DNA of 64,000 nt from JACOMS01 sp051252005. Its GTDB lineage: Bacteria > Pseudomonadota > Alphaproteobacteria > Caulobacterales > Maricaulaceae. The position numbers and the translations under genes were made by a program. The stretch is from positions 62,001-126,000 of the forward strand of contig JBPOEZ010000006.1 in the NCBI GenBank assembly GCA_051252005.1, written 5' to 3'. Below are positions 1 through 8,320 of this stretch, in pieces. Positions within the stretch are counted from its first letter, which is position 1; the number at the start of each line of letters is the position of its first letter. The notes below the pieces were generated by a model. That model was given only the letters and a program-made list of their open reading frames with translations, made no database searches and was not told the DNA's origin.

Positions 1-357
1 AACAGGCTGCCCCTTATAGCTTAGTGCGATTAGCGTACTCCACACGGGTACGCCAGCCACAAAAGCGCGAGTACCGTCAATAGGGTCGAGCGTCCAGAGC
101 CAGTCAGACGAACCGATCACATCATCAAACTCTTCACCAGCAATGTGGTCATCGGGGCAGGCGCCTAGGATCATCTCGCGGAGTTTCCGCTCAGCATCCG
201 TATCGGCATTGGTGACAGGGTCATAGCCGTTGTCGGCTTTGTTTATAACGGTCATGCCTCCGCTATAGAGAGGGAGCGTTATGTCCCGCGCTTGAATTTG
301 CAGCGCGTTCATAAGTTCGCGGCGTTTATTAAGCGCCTCTAAGGGGTAATTTGTCAT
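1..357 (-). CDS. hisN: Inositol monophosphatase family protein, 3' end outside window (histidinol-phosphatase-like)
   Basis: The minus-strand frame starts at an ATG (355-357), reads MTNYPLEALNKRREL and stays open for 119 codons to the window edge, so the C-terminus is missing. It carries the metal-binding signature of the family: GEE near residue 67 and DPIDGT near residue 84, followed by a segment reading RAFVAGVPVWST. Members of this family are Mg-dependent phosphatases. In alphaproteobacteria this subtype often dephosphorylates histidinol phosphate, but inositol monophosphate or PAP (CysQ-like) are alternatives that the visible part cannot separate. The family call is firm; the hisN symbol is tentative. 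Confidence 0.75.
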   Translation of the reverse strand, partial: MTNYPLEALNKRRELMNALQIQARDITLPLYSGGMTVINKADNGYDPVTNADTDAERKLREMILGACPDDHIAGEEFDDVIGSSDWLWTLDPIDGTRAFVAGVPVWSTLIALSYKGQPV

Positions 358-361
358 GCGT

Positions 362-380
362 GGCGGCATATCATGCCGCC
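362..380. repeat. Perfect 8-bp inverted repeat just upstream of the phosphatase start
   Basis: GGCGGCAT (362-369) and ATGCCGCC (373-380) are separated by ATC. The hairpin lies 4 bases from the start codon of the minus-strand phosphatase gene, where it would sit in the leader and could affect initiation or act as an operator. No T-run follows, so it is not a convincing terminator. Confidence 0.4.
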
Positions 381-396
381 CAGCGGGACACCAGAG

Positions 397-422
397 CTTA
401 GAGCGCGCTTAAACGCTCTAAG
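397..422 (-). terminator. Possible hairpin terminator after the Xre regulator
   Basis: CTTAGAGCG (397-405) pairs with CGCTCTAAG (414-422) around an 8-base loop, 5 bases past the stop of the Xre gene. There is no T-tract, so termination is uncertain. Confidence 0.3.
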
Positions 423-427
423 GTAAT

Positions 428-838
428 TTATGGTGCGACGAGACGCAGGTCAGCCTTGGGCGATTTGGATCCATTTTCGAGTGATTTCGCCAGATCTAAC
501 AAGTGTTTACGCGGAGCCTCGCCCATAGAATAATAAGCGCGGACAAGATCCATTGTCTCTTTTTTGGAGAGAACGTCAGGAGCGATGAACTCTACACCGT
601 CATCCATCTCAAGGTCGTCATCCATGAGACCTTCGTAAAAGTACTGGATTGGAACAGAAAGCGCTTCAGACAGTTCAAACAATCTTGCCGCGCTAATTCG
701 GTTGGCACCACACTCATACTTTTGAATTTGCTGGAAGCGGATACCGACTTTATCGCCGAGGGCTTGTTGTGTGAGGCCTAGAAGCCTACGTCTGCGGCGT
801 AGACGTTTGCCTACATAAAAGTCGATTTCGTTGGTCAT
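428..838 (-). CDS. Xre-family helix-turn-helix regulator
   Basis: This 136-residue protein has an N-terminal Xre/Cro HTH (about residues 10-65): a basic stretch KRLRRRRRLLGLTQQALG, then the recognition part RFQQIQKYECG and NRISAARLFELSEAL. An acidic linker and a short C-terminal helical region follow. The start at 838 is preferred over longer frames because AGGA stands 5 bases before it. Proteins with this layout are common in Caulobacter relatives as small DNA-binding regulators of unknown target. It is divergent from the small-RNA/guaB side and shares that upstream region. No ligand domain is visible, so the regulon cannot be named. Confidence 0.8.
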   Translation of the reverse strand: MTNEIDFYVGKRLRRRRRLLGLTQQALGDKVGIRFQQIQKYECGANRISAARLFELSEALSVPIQYFYEGLMDDDLEMDDGVEFIAPDVLSKKETMDLVRAYYSMGEAPRKHLLDLAKSLENGSKSPKADLRLVAP

Positions 839-1033
839 GGTCATCCTAACATTGTGGTCGCCGTGGGAGAACAGCTTCGCCAATGAGGGGAGCAAGGCCC
901 GTGCCAACTCTGCTAGGGGTTGTTCCCCCTAAAAGGGAGCGAAATGGCGCGGATATGGACATGCTGCGCGCGAAAAGTGGACTGCCTGTCTCATTATGGG
1001 GCACTTTGTTATGAAAAATCGGCGCAGCCGTTC

Positions 1034-1063
1034 TTGAATTTTCTGAGAAGATACCCATATAAA
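1034..1063 (+). promoter_or_regulatory. Sigma70-like promoter of the small RNA
   Basis: TTGAAT (1034-1039) and TATAAA (1058-1063) are 18 bp apart, which predicts a start near 1069. No protein gene begins before the terminator at 1108-1132, so the promoter fits the short RNA described next. Confidence 0.5.
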
Positions 1064-1068
1064 TTGAG

Positions 1069-1132
1069 ACCAAGGGTTATGCTCTTAGTCAATCCTCCCC
1101 TTTGACTGGCCGCGTTCTCGCGGCCTTTTTTT
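1069..1132 (+). ncRNA. Putative small RNA with anti-Shine-Dalgarno hairpin loop
   Basis: Between a sigma70-like promoter and an intrinsic terminator lies about 64 nt without a plausible reading frame. Its middle folds into a perfect 6-bp hairpin, AGTCAA (1087-1092) with TTGACT (1102-1107), whose loop reads TCCTCCCCT, complementary to ribosome binding sites. The terminator hairpin follows directly. Short alphaproteobacterial RNAs that expose CCUCC loops next to a terminator are a known class (for example the 'cuckoo' RNAs) and act with Hfq, which is encoded at 12.66 kb, to mask ribosome binding sites. The first bases can also pair with 1084-1090 and so compete with the loop hairpin. Promoter, loop and terminator are seen; transcription and function are inferred. 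Confidence 0.5.
1108..1132 (+). terminator. Intrinsic terminator
   Basis: GGCCGCG (1108-1114), loop TTCT and CGCGGCC (1119-1125) are followed by seven T. This is the strongest terminator in the window. It ends the small RNA and separates it from guaB. Confidence 0.85.
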
Positions 1133-1211
1133 ATGCACTCGTTAAAACTTTCCTTTGCGTACTGCTTTCTCTTCTGCTAACCCCCGCTTGCAAAAGTGAT
1201 AGGAGACTCCG

Positions 1212-2669
1212 ATGGAGATTCGAGAAGGACTTACCTTCGATGACGTGCTTTTGCAGCCCCGCGCGTCAAACATATTACCGGCAGATGCAAATCTGCGAAC
1301 GCGGCTTACGCGTGGCATCACAATAAATGTGCCGCTCGTATCGGCGGCCATGGATACAGTGACCGAAGCACCGCTTGCAATAGCGATGGCGCAAACGGGC
1401 GGGATCGGCGTGATTCACCGTAATCTTACGATTGAAGAGCAGGCCGAAGAAGTTCGTAAAGTCAAGCGCTACGAATCAGGTATGGTTGTTAATCCGGTGA
1501 CAATTCATCCAGAAGCCACACTTGCCGAACTTCGCCAGCTTGGCAAACATCATAAAATATCCGGTATACCAGTAGTCGAGAAAAGCGGTAAATTAGTGGG
1601 TATTGTGACGAACCGTGATGTGCGTTTCGCCACCAACCCAAATGAGCTTGTCAGCGATTTGATGACCAAAAATGTTGTGACGGTCAAAGAGGGCGAGAAC
1701 GAAGTTTCGGCCAGAGCACTACTACACAAGCACCGTATTGAGCGGCTTCTTGTGGTTGATGATGATTACCGCTGCGTTGGTTTGATTACTGTCAAAGATA
1801 TGGACAAGGCTGAATCGCACCCGAACGCGTGTAAGGACTCTAAGGGGCGTTTGCGCGTTGCTGCGGCGTCGACAGTTGGCGACGCAGGCTATGACCGCGC
1901 GGTTGCGCTCATCGAGGCCGGTGTAGATGCGGTAGTCATTGATACGGCCCATGGCCATTCTATAAAAGTGATCGAGCAAGTTGCGCGCATTAAGAAGGCC
2001 TATCCTGATACGCAGGTTATAGCCGGTAACATAGCAACAGAGGGCGCTGCGCAAGCGCTTATCGATGCAGGAGCAGACGCTCTTAAGGTCGGTATTGGCC
2101 CAGGATCAATCTGCACAACTCGTATTGTTGCGGGTGTGGGCGTACCGCAACTGACAGCCATTATGGATGCTTGCAAAGCCGCAAAAGCGGCAGGCGTGCC
2201 TATTATTGCTGATGGCGGCATCAAATATTCTGGGGATATGGCAAAAGCTCTCGCTGCCGGAGCCGAGAGCTGTATGGTCGGGTCACTCCTAGCGGGTACA
2301 GAAGAGTCGCCAGGTGAAGTTTTCCTCTTCCAAGGACGGTCTTATAAGTCATACCGCGGTATGGGCTCGGTTTCGGCTATGGCCCGCGGCTCTGCGGATC
2401 GTTACTTCCAGAAGGAAGTCTCAGACACTATGAAGCTTGTACCCGAAGGCGTTGAAGGCCGAGTAGGGTATAAGGGGTCAGTCGAACCTATTCTGCACCA
2501 ACTCATTGGCGGCGTCCGCGCCGCTATGGGGTATACAGGGGCTGCGTCTATTCCTGACCTGCATGAACGTGCTGAATTTGTCCGCATTACCAATGCCGGA
2601 CTACGGGAAAGCCATGTCCACGACGTTTCCATCGCGCGCGAAGCGCCTAATTATTCAACACCGGGATAA
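1212..2669 (+). CDS. guaB: IMP dehydrogenase
   Basis: Oxidises IMP to XMP with NAD+, the first committed step of GMP synthesis; guaA downstream does the next step. The 485 residues match the usual bacterial length. A TIM-barrel N-terminal part (LTFDDVLLQP) is interrupted by a CBS-domain pair at about residues 95-205. The catalytic loop is GPGSICTTR with the nucleophile at Cys301, and the flap region contains YRGMGS. AGGAG stands 6 bases before the ATG. It is followed by a MAPEG gene 3 bases after its stop, an RsmB-type methyltransferase and guaA, all probably cotranscribed. Confidence 0.97.
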   Translation: MEIREGLTFDDVLLQPRASNILPADANLRTRLTRGITINVPLVSAAMDTVTEAPLAIAMAQTGGIGVIHRNLTIEEQAEEVRKVKRYESGMVVNPVTIHPEATLAELRQLGKHHKISGIPVVEKSGKLVGIVTNRDVRFATNPNELVSDLMTKNVVTVKEGENEVSARALLHKHRIERLLVVDDDYRCVGLITVKDMDKAESHPNACKDSKGRLRVAAASTVGDAGYDRAVALIEAGVDAVVIDTAHGHSIKVIEQVARIKKAYPDTQVIAGNIATEGAAQALIDAGADALKVGIGPGSICTTRIVAGVGVPQLTAIMDACKAAKAAGVPIIADGGIKYSGDMAKALAAGAESCMVGSLLAGTEESPGEVFLFQGRSYKSYRGMGSVSAMARGSADRYFQKEVSDTMKLVPEGVEGRVGYKGSVEPILHQLIGGVRAAMGYTGAASIPDLHERAEFVRITNAGLRESHVHDVSIAREAPNYSTPG

Positions 2670-2672
2670 AGA

Positions 2673-3095
2673 ATGACCCATCCGCTCATACTGCCAATGC
2701 TTATACAAATGAGCATTCCTATTGTTATACTCTATATACTGGCTTTTCGCCGTGTTAGCGCGATTAAAAAGGCTGGCGGCGTTGCCGGATTGCGCAAAGT
2801 GGGCGGGTTTACTGAGAGTGTTAAAAATATGAGCGATTGCCTCAAAAACCAATTTGAGATGCCAGTCGTATTTTATGCGCTCTGTTTGGCATTCATTGCG
2901 GTTGGCGAGACCACACAGTGCCTCATCATTGCGGCATGGGTTTTCGTTGTTTTTCGCATTTTACATGCTTTGGTTCATTGCACCAAAAATACGATATTCC
3001 CGACACGTTTCTTTGTGTTCTTCGTAAGCGGTGTCGCTCTAACCGTTATGTTGGTTTGTGCTTTTAGCCAAGCCCTCGCGAATGGAGCCGGATAA
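2673..3095 (+). CDS. MAPEG-domain membrane protein
   Basis: The 140-residue protein has about four hydrophobic segments and the MAPEG-like signature of an N-terminal membrane helix, a polar loop containing NQFEMPVVFYAL, then two further membrane helices. MAPEG proteins in eukaryotes handle glutathione and eicosanoids; bacterial members are mostly uncharacterised inner-membrane proteins. Its start lies 3 bases after the guaB stop and its own stop abuts the next start, so it is translated from the gua operon. No link to purine metabolism is evident. Confidence 0.8.
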   Translation: MTHPLILPMLIQMSIPIVILYILAFRRVSAIKKAGGVAGLRKVGGFTESVKNMSDCLKNQFEMPVVFYALCLAFIAVGETTQCLIIAAWVFVVFRILHALVHCTKNTIFPTRFFVFFVSGVALTVMLVCAFSQALANGAG

Positions 3096-4394
3096 ATGCG
3101 CCTTGCAGGACGAATACAGGCAGCGATCGAGGTTCTCGAGGATGTCTTAGGTAAACGAACCCCTGTTAGCTTAGCGCTACGCGATTGGGGCAAAGCTCAC
3201 CGTTTCGCAGGATCGAAAGACCGTTCAGCCATCGGCAATTATGTGCATGATGCTTTGCGTCTAAAGTCATCCATGGCTTGGCGTATGGACGGAGAAAGCC
3301 CGCGCCGTATTATATTGGGTACAGTCGTTTTTGGTGGTCACCATAGCGTATCCGATCTCAATGAAGCTTTTGACGGCGATAAATTTGCGCCGCCCCCGCT
3401 TAGCAGCGAAGAAAAATCACTCCTTTCGGGATCCATTTCTTTGGAAGATGCACCGGATTGGGTCAAGGCGGACGTACCGGAATGGCTCTGGCCTGCGTTT
3501 GAAAATAATTTTGGCGAGAACGCGGTTGAAGAGGGGCAAGCCCTTACACAAAGGCCGCCTCTAGATGTGCGCGTCAATGCCATCAAGACAGATAATGCGA
3601 AGGCGTTTGAAATTCTGGAAAGGTTTGATGCCAAACCATCTCCTATATCGCCTATCGGTTTTCGGATTGCCCCGCCGAGCGGTGACGGACGGCTTCCTAA
3701 TATCCAAATTGAAGAAATTTACCTTACTGGCGGCGTCGAGATTCAGGATGAAGGCTCACAGATCGTAAGCCAACTGATCAATGCTCAGCCGGGCGAAACC
3801 GTGCTTGATTATTGCGCGGGCGGCGGCGGGAAGTCTTTGGCGATTGCTGGTGAGATGAAGAATGATGGCCATATTCACGCCTTTGATGTTGATAAACGCC
3901 GTCTTGCACCCTTGTATGAACGTGCGACCCGCGCCGGCGCTACGATGGTTGATGTGCGCCAACCTCCGTTGACAAGTTTGAATGATTTGATGGGCAAGGT
4001 CGATAAAGTGCTCATTGATGCGCCCTGTACGGGCGTTGGCACATGGCGGCGAAAACCGGACGCTAAGTGGCGTTTGTCAGAGGAGGCACTTGAGCGCCGC
4101 CTCAAAGAGCAGCGCATAGTCTTGGCGCAAGCCAAAGCCTATGTGCGTCCGGGCGGACTGATGTTCTATGTGACATGCTCCATGCTCGCGGAAGAAAATG
4201 AGGGGCAGGTCTATCAGTTCCTTGAAGATAATGATGATTTCAAACTTCTCTCAGCCGGAGAAGTTTATGAAGAAAAGTTTGGTGCTGATAGTGACAAACC
4301 TTGGTCCGAAGATGGTTGTACGTTGACGCTCACACCGGCGTCGACAAAGACAGATGGATTTTTCTTTGCCGTAATGGAAAAACAAGCAGGATAG
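3096..4394 (+). CDS. rsmB: RsmB/NOP family rRNA (cytosine-5) methyltransferase
   Basis: SAM-dependent methyltransferase of 432 residues. The SAM site is VLDYCAGGGGKSLAIA (about residues 232-247). The two family cysteines are present: Cys311 in APCTG and the catalytic Cys361 in VTCSM. The N-terminal part resembles a shortened NusB-like RNA-binding domain as in RsmB, which modifies 16S rRNA C967 in E. coli. The ATG follows directly on the MAPEG stop. The exact rRNA position cannot be read from sequence, so the symbol marks the nearest known family. Confidence 0.85.
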   Translation: MRLAGRIQAAIEVLEDVLGKRTPVSLALRDWGKAHRFAGSKDRSAIGNYVHDALRLKSSMAWRMDGESPRRIILGTVVFGGHHSVSDLNEAFDGDKFAPPPLSSEEKSLLSGSISLEDAPDWVKADVPEWLWPAFENNFGENAVEEGQALTQRPPLDVRVNAIKTDNAKAFEILERFDAKPSPISPIGFRIAPPSGDGRLPNIQIEEIYLTGGVEIQDEGSQIVSQLINAQPGETVLDYCAGGGGKSLAIAGEMKNDGHIHAFDVDKRRLAPLYERATRAGATMVDVRQPPLTSLNDLMGKVDKVLIDAPCTGVGTWRRKPDAKWRLSEEALERRLKEQRIVLAQAKAYVRPGGLMFYVTCSMLAEENEGQVYQFLEDNDDFKLLSAGEVYEEKFGADSDKPWSEDGCTLTLTPASTKTDGFFFAVMEKQAG

Positions 4395-4397
4395 AGC

Positions 4398-5951
4398 ATG
4401 GCCGAACACGAACAGCTTCTGATTATTGATTTTGGCTCGCAGGTTACAAAACTGATTGCCCGCCGCGTTCGTGAAAGCGGCGTCTATTCCGAGGTGCATC
4501 CTTTTAATAAGGTCGATAAAGCTTTTCTTGAAAGCTTCGCACCGAAAGCGATTATACTTTCCGGCGGCCCCAGCAGCGTCACCGGAACAGGAACGCCTCG
4601 TGCGAATGATCATGTTTGGGCAATGGGTATTCCTGTGCTTGGCATTTGTTATGGCCAGCAAACTATGGCCCAGCAGCTTGGCGGTACAGTTGAGAGCGGA
4701 CATCACCGCGAGTTTGGCCGCGCCTTTATTTCTCCTGTTGCAAAGTCTCGTTTGTTCGACGGCCTATTTGAAGGAAACCGCGAACAGGTTTGGATGAGCC
4801 ACGGCGACCGCGTCACAGCGTTGCCCAAAGGGTTCGAGATCATTGCTGAGAGCGAAAACGCGCCGCATGCTGGTATCGCTGATGAAAATCGCGGGTTTTA
4901 CGCTGTGCAATTCCACCCTGAAGTGGTTCACACACCAAACGGAGCGAAAATTCTTCGTAACTTCACGCATGCGATTGCAGGCTTTAAAGGCGACTGGACG
5001 ATGGCCGCGTTTAAGGATGAGGCGATTGCCGCTATTCGCGCGCAGGTCGGCGACGGAAAAGTCATTTGCGGCCTGTCTGGCGGCGTGGACAGTTCTGTTG
5101 CGGCGGTTTTGATTCACGAAGCGATCGGCGATCAGCTCACCTGTGTCTATGTTGATACAGGTATGATGCGTAAGGGCGAATCTGATCAAGTTATCTCTTT
5201 GTTTTCAAAACATTACAATATGAACTTGATTCATGTTGATGCTGGCGATGAGTTCTTAGACCTTCTTGACGGCGTGTCTGACCCTGAGCGTAAACGTAAA
5301 ATCATCGGCGGGACATTCATTGATATTTTTGACCGCGAAGCCAAGAAAGCCGGAGGCGCAAAGTTCCTCGCTCAAGGCACACTTTACCCTGACGTTATCG
5401 AAAGCGTATCGTTTGACGGCGGGCCGTCTGTTACCATTAAATCCCACCACAACGTAGGCGGTTTGCCAGAGCGTATGGATATGGACCTTGTCGAACCGTT
5501 GCGCGAGCTTTTCAAAGACGAAGTCCGCGCACTTGGCCAAGAACTTGGGCTGCATAAAGATTTTGTTGAACGGCACCCTTTTCCAGGGCCAGGCCTCGCT
5601 ATTCGTTGCCCCGGTGCGATTACAAAAGACCGTCTAGACATTCTACGCGAAGCTGACGCGGTTTATCTCGACCAAATTCGCAAACATGGCCTTTATAACA
5701 GTATTTGGCAGGCTTTCGCTGTGATCCTTCCTGTGCAAACAGTCGGCGTTATGGGCGATGAGCGGACGTACGAAAATGTCTTGGCGCTACGCGCAGTGAC
5801 ATCCACCGATGGCATGACGGCTGATTATTACCCCTATTCACATGAATTTTTAGGCGAAACGGCAACCCGTATCATCAACGAAGTGCGCGGCGTAAACCGC
5901 GTTGTCTATGATGTTACGTCAAAGCCTCCTGGAACCATTGAATGGGAATAA
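4398..5951 (+). CDS. guaA: GMP synthase (glutamine-hydrolysing)
   Basis: Converts XMP to GMP with glutamine and ATP. The 517 residues contain a class I glutamine amidotransferase domain (nucleophile Cys84 in GICYGQQ, histidine in FHPEV), an ATP-pyrophosphatase domain with the P-loop GLSGGVDSS, and the C-terminal dimerisation domain ending KPPGTIEWE, the usual terminus. It completes the guaB-guaA pair separated by two small genes. No terminator hairpin is obvious behind it. Confidence 0.97.
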   Translation: MAEHEQLLIIDFGSQVTKLIARRVRESGVYSEVHPFNKVDKAFLESFAPKAIILSGGPSSVTGTGTPRANDHVWAMGIPVLGICYGQQTMAQQLGGTVESGHHREFGRAFISPVAKSRLFDGLFEGNREQVWMSHGDRVTALPKGFEIIAESENAPHAGIADENRGFYAVQFHPEVVHTPNGAKILRNFTHAIAGFKGDWTMAAFKDEAIAAIRAQVGDGKVICGLSGGVDSSVAAVLIHEAIGDQLTCVYVDTGMMRKGESDQVISLFSKHYNMNLIHVDAGDEFLDLLDGVSDPERKRKIIGGTFIDIFDREAKKAGGAKFLAQGTLYPDVIESVSFDGGPSVTIKSHHNVGGLPERMDMDLVEPLRELFKDEVRALGQELGLHKDFVERHPFPGPGLAIRCPGAITKDRLDILREADAVYLDQIRKHGLYNSIWQAFAVILPVQTVGVMGDERTYENVLALRAVTSTDGMTADYYPYSHEFLGETATRIINEVRGVNRVVYDVTSKPPGTIEWE

Positions 5952-6055
5952 AGCGGGCGGTGTTTTTACATCATCCGTGATTGAACGTAGTTGATTATTT
6001 GCAACACTGATGTAAATTCGCGACAGTATGATCTGTTCGTTTCTCGCATAACTCT

Positions 6056-8320
6056 GTGAATCAGATGTCACAAAAGCCTGTCGCTGCGGTTTCCGGTCGT
6101 TTTGCGCGCACGCCTCAAATTGTGCAGTCAGCTTTTTTTGGCGTTTGGTTTACCACCGCGTCGTTCCTCACGGGGCTGGGAACACTGTATGCCTTATCAG
6201 ATGTACAAGACCGCCTAGCGCAAGCCTATCCTATACTGCTGTTTAACCTCGCCCTTGTCGTATGTCTTGGAGCCTATTTAGGGTTTCGAATTTGGAACAT
6301 ACTCTTTAGTAAAAAAAACCTCCGTTCAGCCCCACTTCTCCATCGCCGGTTTGTCCTATTTTTTAGTTTAGCGGCGCTTATTCCGGCCATTCTCGTAGGA
6401 TCGTTTTCGACATCGCTTATTTCCCGAAATATCAACAATGTTTACGGCGAAGATGTCAGCCTCATTCTTGATAACTCCTATGAATTCTTGAACAAATATG
6501 TTGCCGGAGAACTTGGGAGTTTGAGGCAAAAGGTCGTTGAAATACAGCGGTTCCTAGAGATCAATCAAGGTGCTTTTGAAAACCGCATTACTTATACATA
6601 TGGTCTGCAACGTTTCTCCGTAGGACTGAATGTTGACGCTGTTTATGTTATGAACCGCGAAGGTATTATTTTTTCAAGCTTTCGCGGCGTACAGGCGGAC
6701 TTTAGAATTCCGGCACCTTTTGTCTTTGATCAACTGGAAAAAGCTGGCCGAATCGGCGTGCAAACCCAAGACGAAAAAGACTATCTAATCGGGCTGACCA
6801 AACTCCGAGGTTACGACGATGTTTACATCATGGTCGGCCAATATTTGCAGTCAGATGCAGGGGTGCTGTCAAGTCTGTCCGGCATTCAGGACACTAAGGA
6901 TGCTTTGATCAGGCAGCGCGGTGAACTTGGTAATATGAGAAAAATATTTTTGCTGACGTTTATCGAAACCGTGCTGTTGATCGTCATTGCTGCTATTTGG
7001 CTTGGGATCTTGCTTGCGAATACAATTATTGAGCCGTTGGGCCGTATAATATACGCGGCAGAGCTTGTGCGTAGCGGCGACATGTCCGCTCGTGTGAGCG
7101 TGAAACGCGACTGGGGGGAAATGTCCGACCTTGGCAGTGCGTTTAACCGCATGACCCGCCAGCTGAGCACTCAGCGTGAAGACCTTGTGCGGGAGCATGA
7201 TATTTCGGAGCAAAGGCGCCAATTTTCAGAAGCCGTCCTTTCCGGCGTTACGGCAGGTGTTATGGGGCTGACGCAAGATGGAAGAATTACCCTGATGAAC
7301 GCGTCAGCGGAGCGCCTAACTGGGCATAAATCTACCCATATATTAGGTCATCCGCTGGATACGGTTTTTCCTGAATTTGCCGCGGCCTTTAAAACCGGAC
7401 GAGAAAATATCGCTTCGCGCGCAGAACACCAAGTCACCATGGAAACCTCTGCCGGAACCAGAAACTTTGATATGCGCATATCAGCCTATGAGGGAACACG
7501 GCAAGATACGGGTTGGGTGCTCACCTTTGATGACATGACGCGTCTTGTGACCGCGCAGCGTCATTCGGCTTGGCGAGAAGTCGCGCGCCGCATCGCCCAC
7601 GAGATCAAGAACCCGCTGACTCCGATACAGCTGTCTACCGAGCGCTTAAAGCGTAAGTATAGCGGGAAAATCACGACCGACCCAGATGTTTTTGATAGCT
7701 GCACGGATACAATTTTGCGGCAAGTTGCGAGCCTAGAGCAGATGGTCAACGAGTTCTCATCTTTTGCGAGAATGCCGGCCCCTGACTTTGCGCAAACGAA
7801 TGCTAAAGACCTCATGGAGCGTATTTTGTTTGAGCAGCGCGTTGCGTTCCCAGCCGTGAAATTTGACCTGCAAACAGCGTTTAGAGGCCAGCTCAGCGTC
7901 TTGTGTGATGAGAGGTTGATCGGGCAGGCTTTAACAAACCTCTATAAAAATGCTTCCGAATCTATCGCGGCCCGTGTTGATGATGCGGGCATAGATGAAC
8001 CGGATGGCCGAATAGTGACGCGTCTGTCCCGCGAAAAACAGCAGCTCATTATCGCAATCTCTGATAATGGCCGCGGCTGGCCCTTTCCTGATATTGAACG
8101 CGTGATGGAACCTTATGTGACAACGCGAAGCGAAGGTACAGGCCTTGGCCTTGCTATCGTGCGCAGAATTGCGGAGGATCACCAAGGTCAGCTGCAACTT
8201 TCAAAACGTCCAGACGGAGAGCGCGGGGCACATGTTGAATTTCGGTTGCCGATTGCCTCATTCAAGTCGGCGATAAAGACGAAAAAAAAGACCACAGATA
8301 ATGCGGGTAAACCTATATGA
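6056..8320 (+). CDS. ntrY: Nitrogen-regulation type sensor histidine kinase NtrY
   Basis: 754 residues from a GTG at 6056; an ATG three codons later (6065) is an equally good start, and neither has a clear ribosome binding site. Order of domains: two N-terminal membrane helices and a third ending in a long periplasmic sensing region (to about residue 300), a further membrane helix, HAMP (about 325-375), PAS (about 390-500), HisKA with phospho-acceptor His515 in AHEIKNPLTP, and HATPase with NLYKNASESI and SEGTGLGLAI. In alphaproteobacteria NtrY phosphorylates NtrX and links nitrogen or redox state to envelope and respiration. The ntrX start overlaps the stop by 4 bases. Confidence 0.93.
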   Translation: MNQMSQKPVAAVSGRFARTPQIVQSAFFGVWFTTASFLTGLGTLYALSDVQDRLAQAYPILLFNLALVVCLGAYLGFRIWNILFSKKNLRSAPLLHRRFVLFFSLAALIPAILVGSFSTSLISRNINNVYGEDVSLILDNSYEFLNKYVAGELGSLRQKVVEIQRFLEINQGAFENRITYTYGLQRFSVGLNVDAVYVMNREGIIFSSFRGVQADFRIPAPFVFDQLEKAGRIGVQTQDEKDYLIGLTKLRGYDDVYIMVGQYLQSDAGVLSSLSGIQDTKDALIRQRGELGNMRKIFLLTFIETVLLIVIAAIWLGILLANTIIEPLGRIIYAAELVRSGDMSARVSVKRDWGEMSDLGSAFNRMTRQLSTQREDLVREHDISEQRRQFSEAVLSGVTAGVMGLTQDGRITLMNASAERLTGHKSTHILGHPLDTVFPEFAAAFKTGRENIASRAEHQVTMETSAGTRNFDMRISAYEGTRQDTGWVLTFDDMTRLVTAQRHSAWREVARRIAHEIKNPLTPIQLSTERLKRKYSGKITTDPDVFDSCTDTILRQVASLEQMVNEFSSFARMPAPDFAQTNAKDLMERILFEQRVAFPAVKFDLQTAFRGQLSVLCDERLIGQALTNLYKNASESIAARVDDAGIDEPDGRIVTRLSREKQQLIIAISDNGRGWPFPDIERVMEPYVTTRSEGTGLGLAIVRRIAEDHQGQLQLSKRPDGERGAHVEFRLPIASFKSAIKTKKKTTDNAGKPI

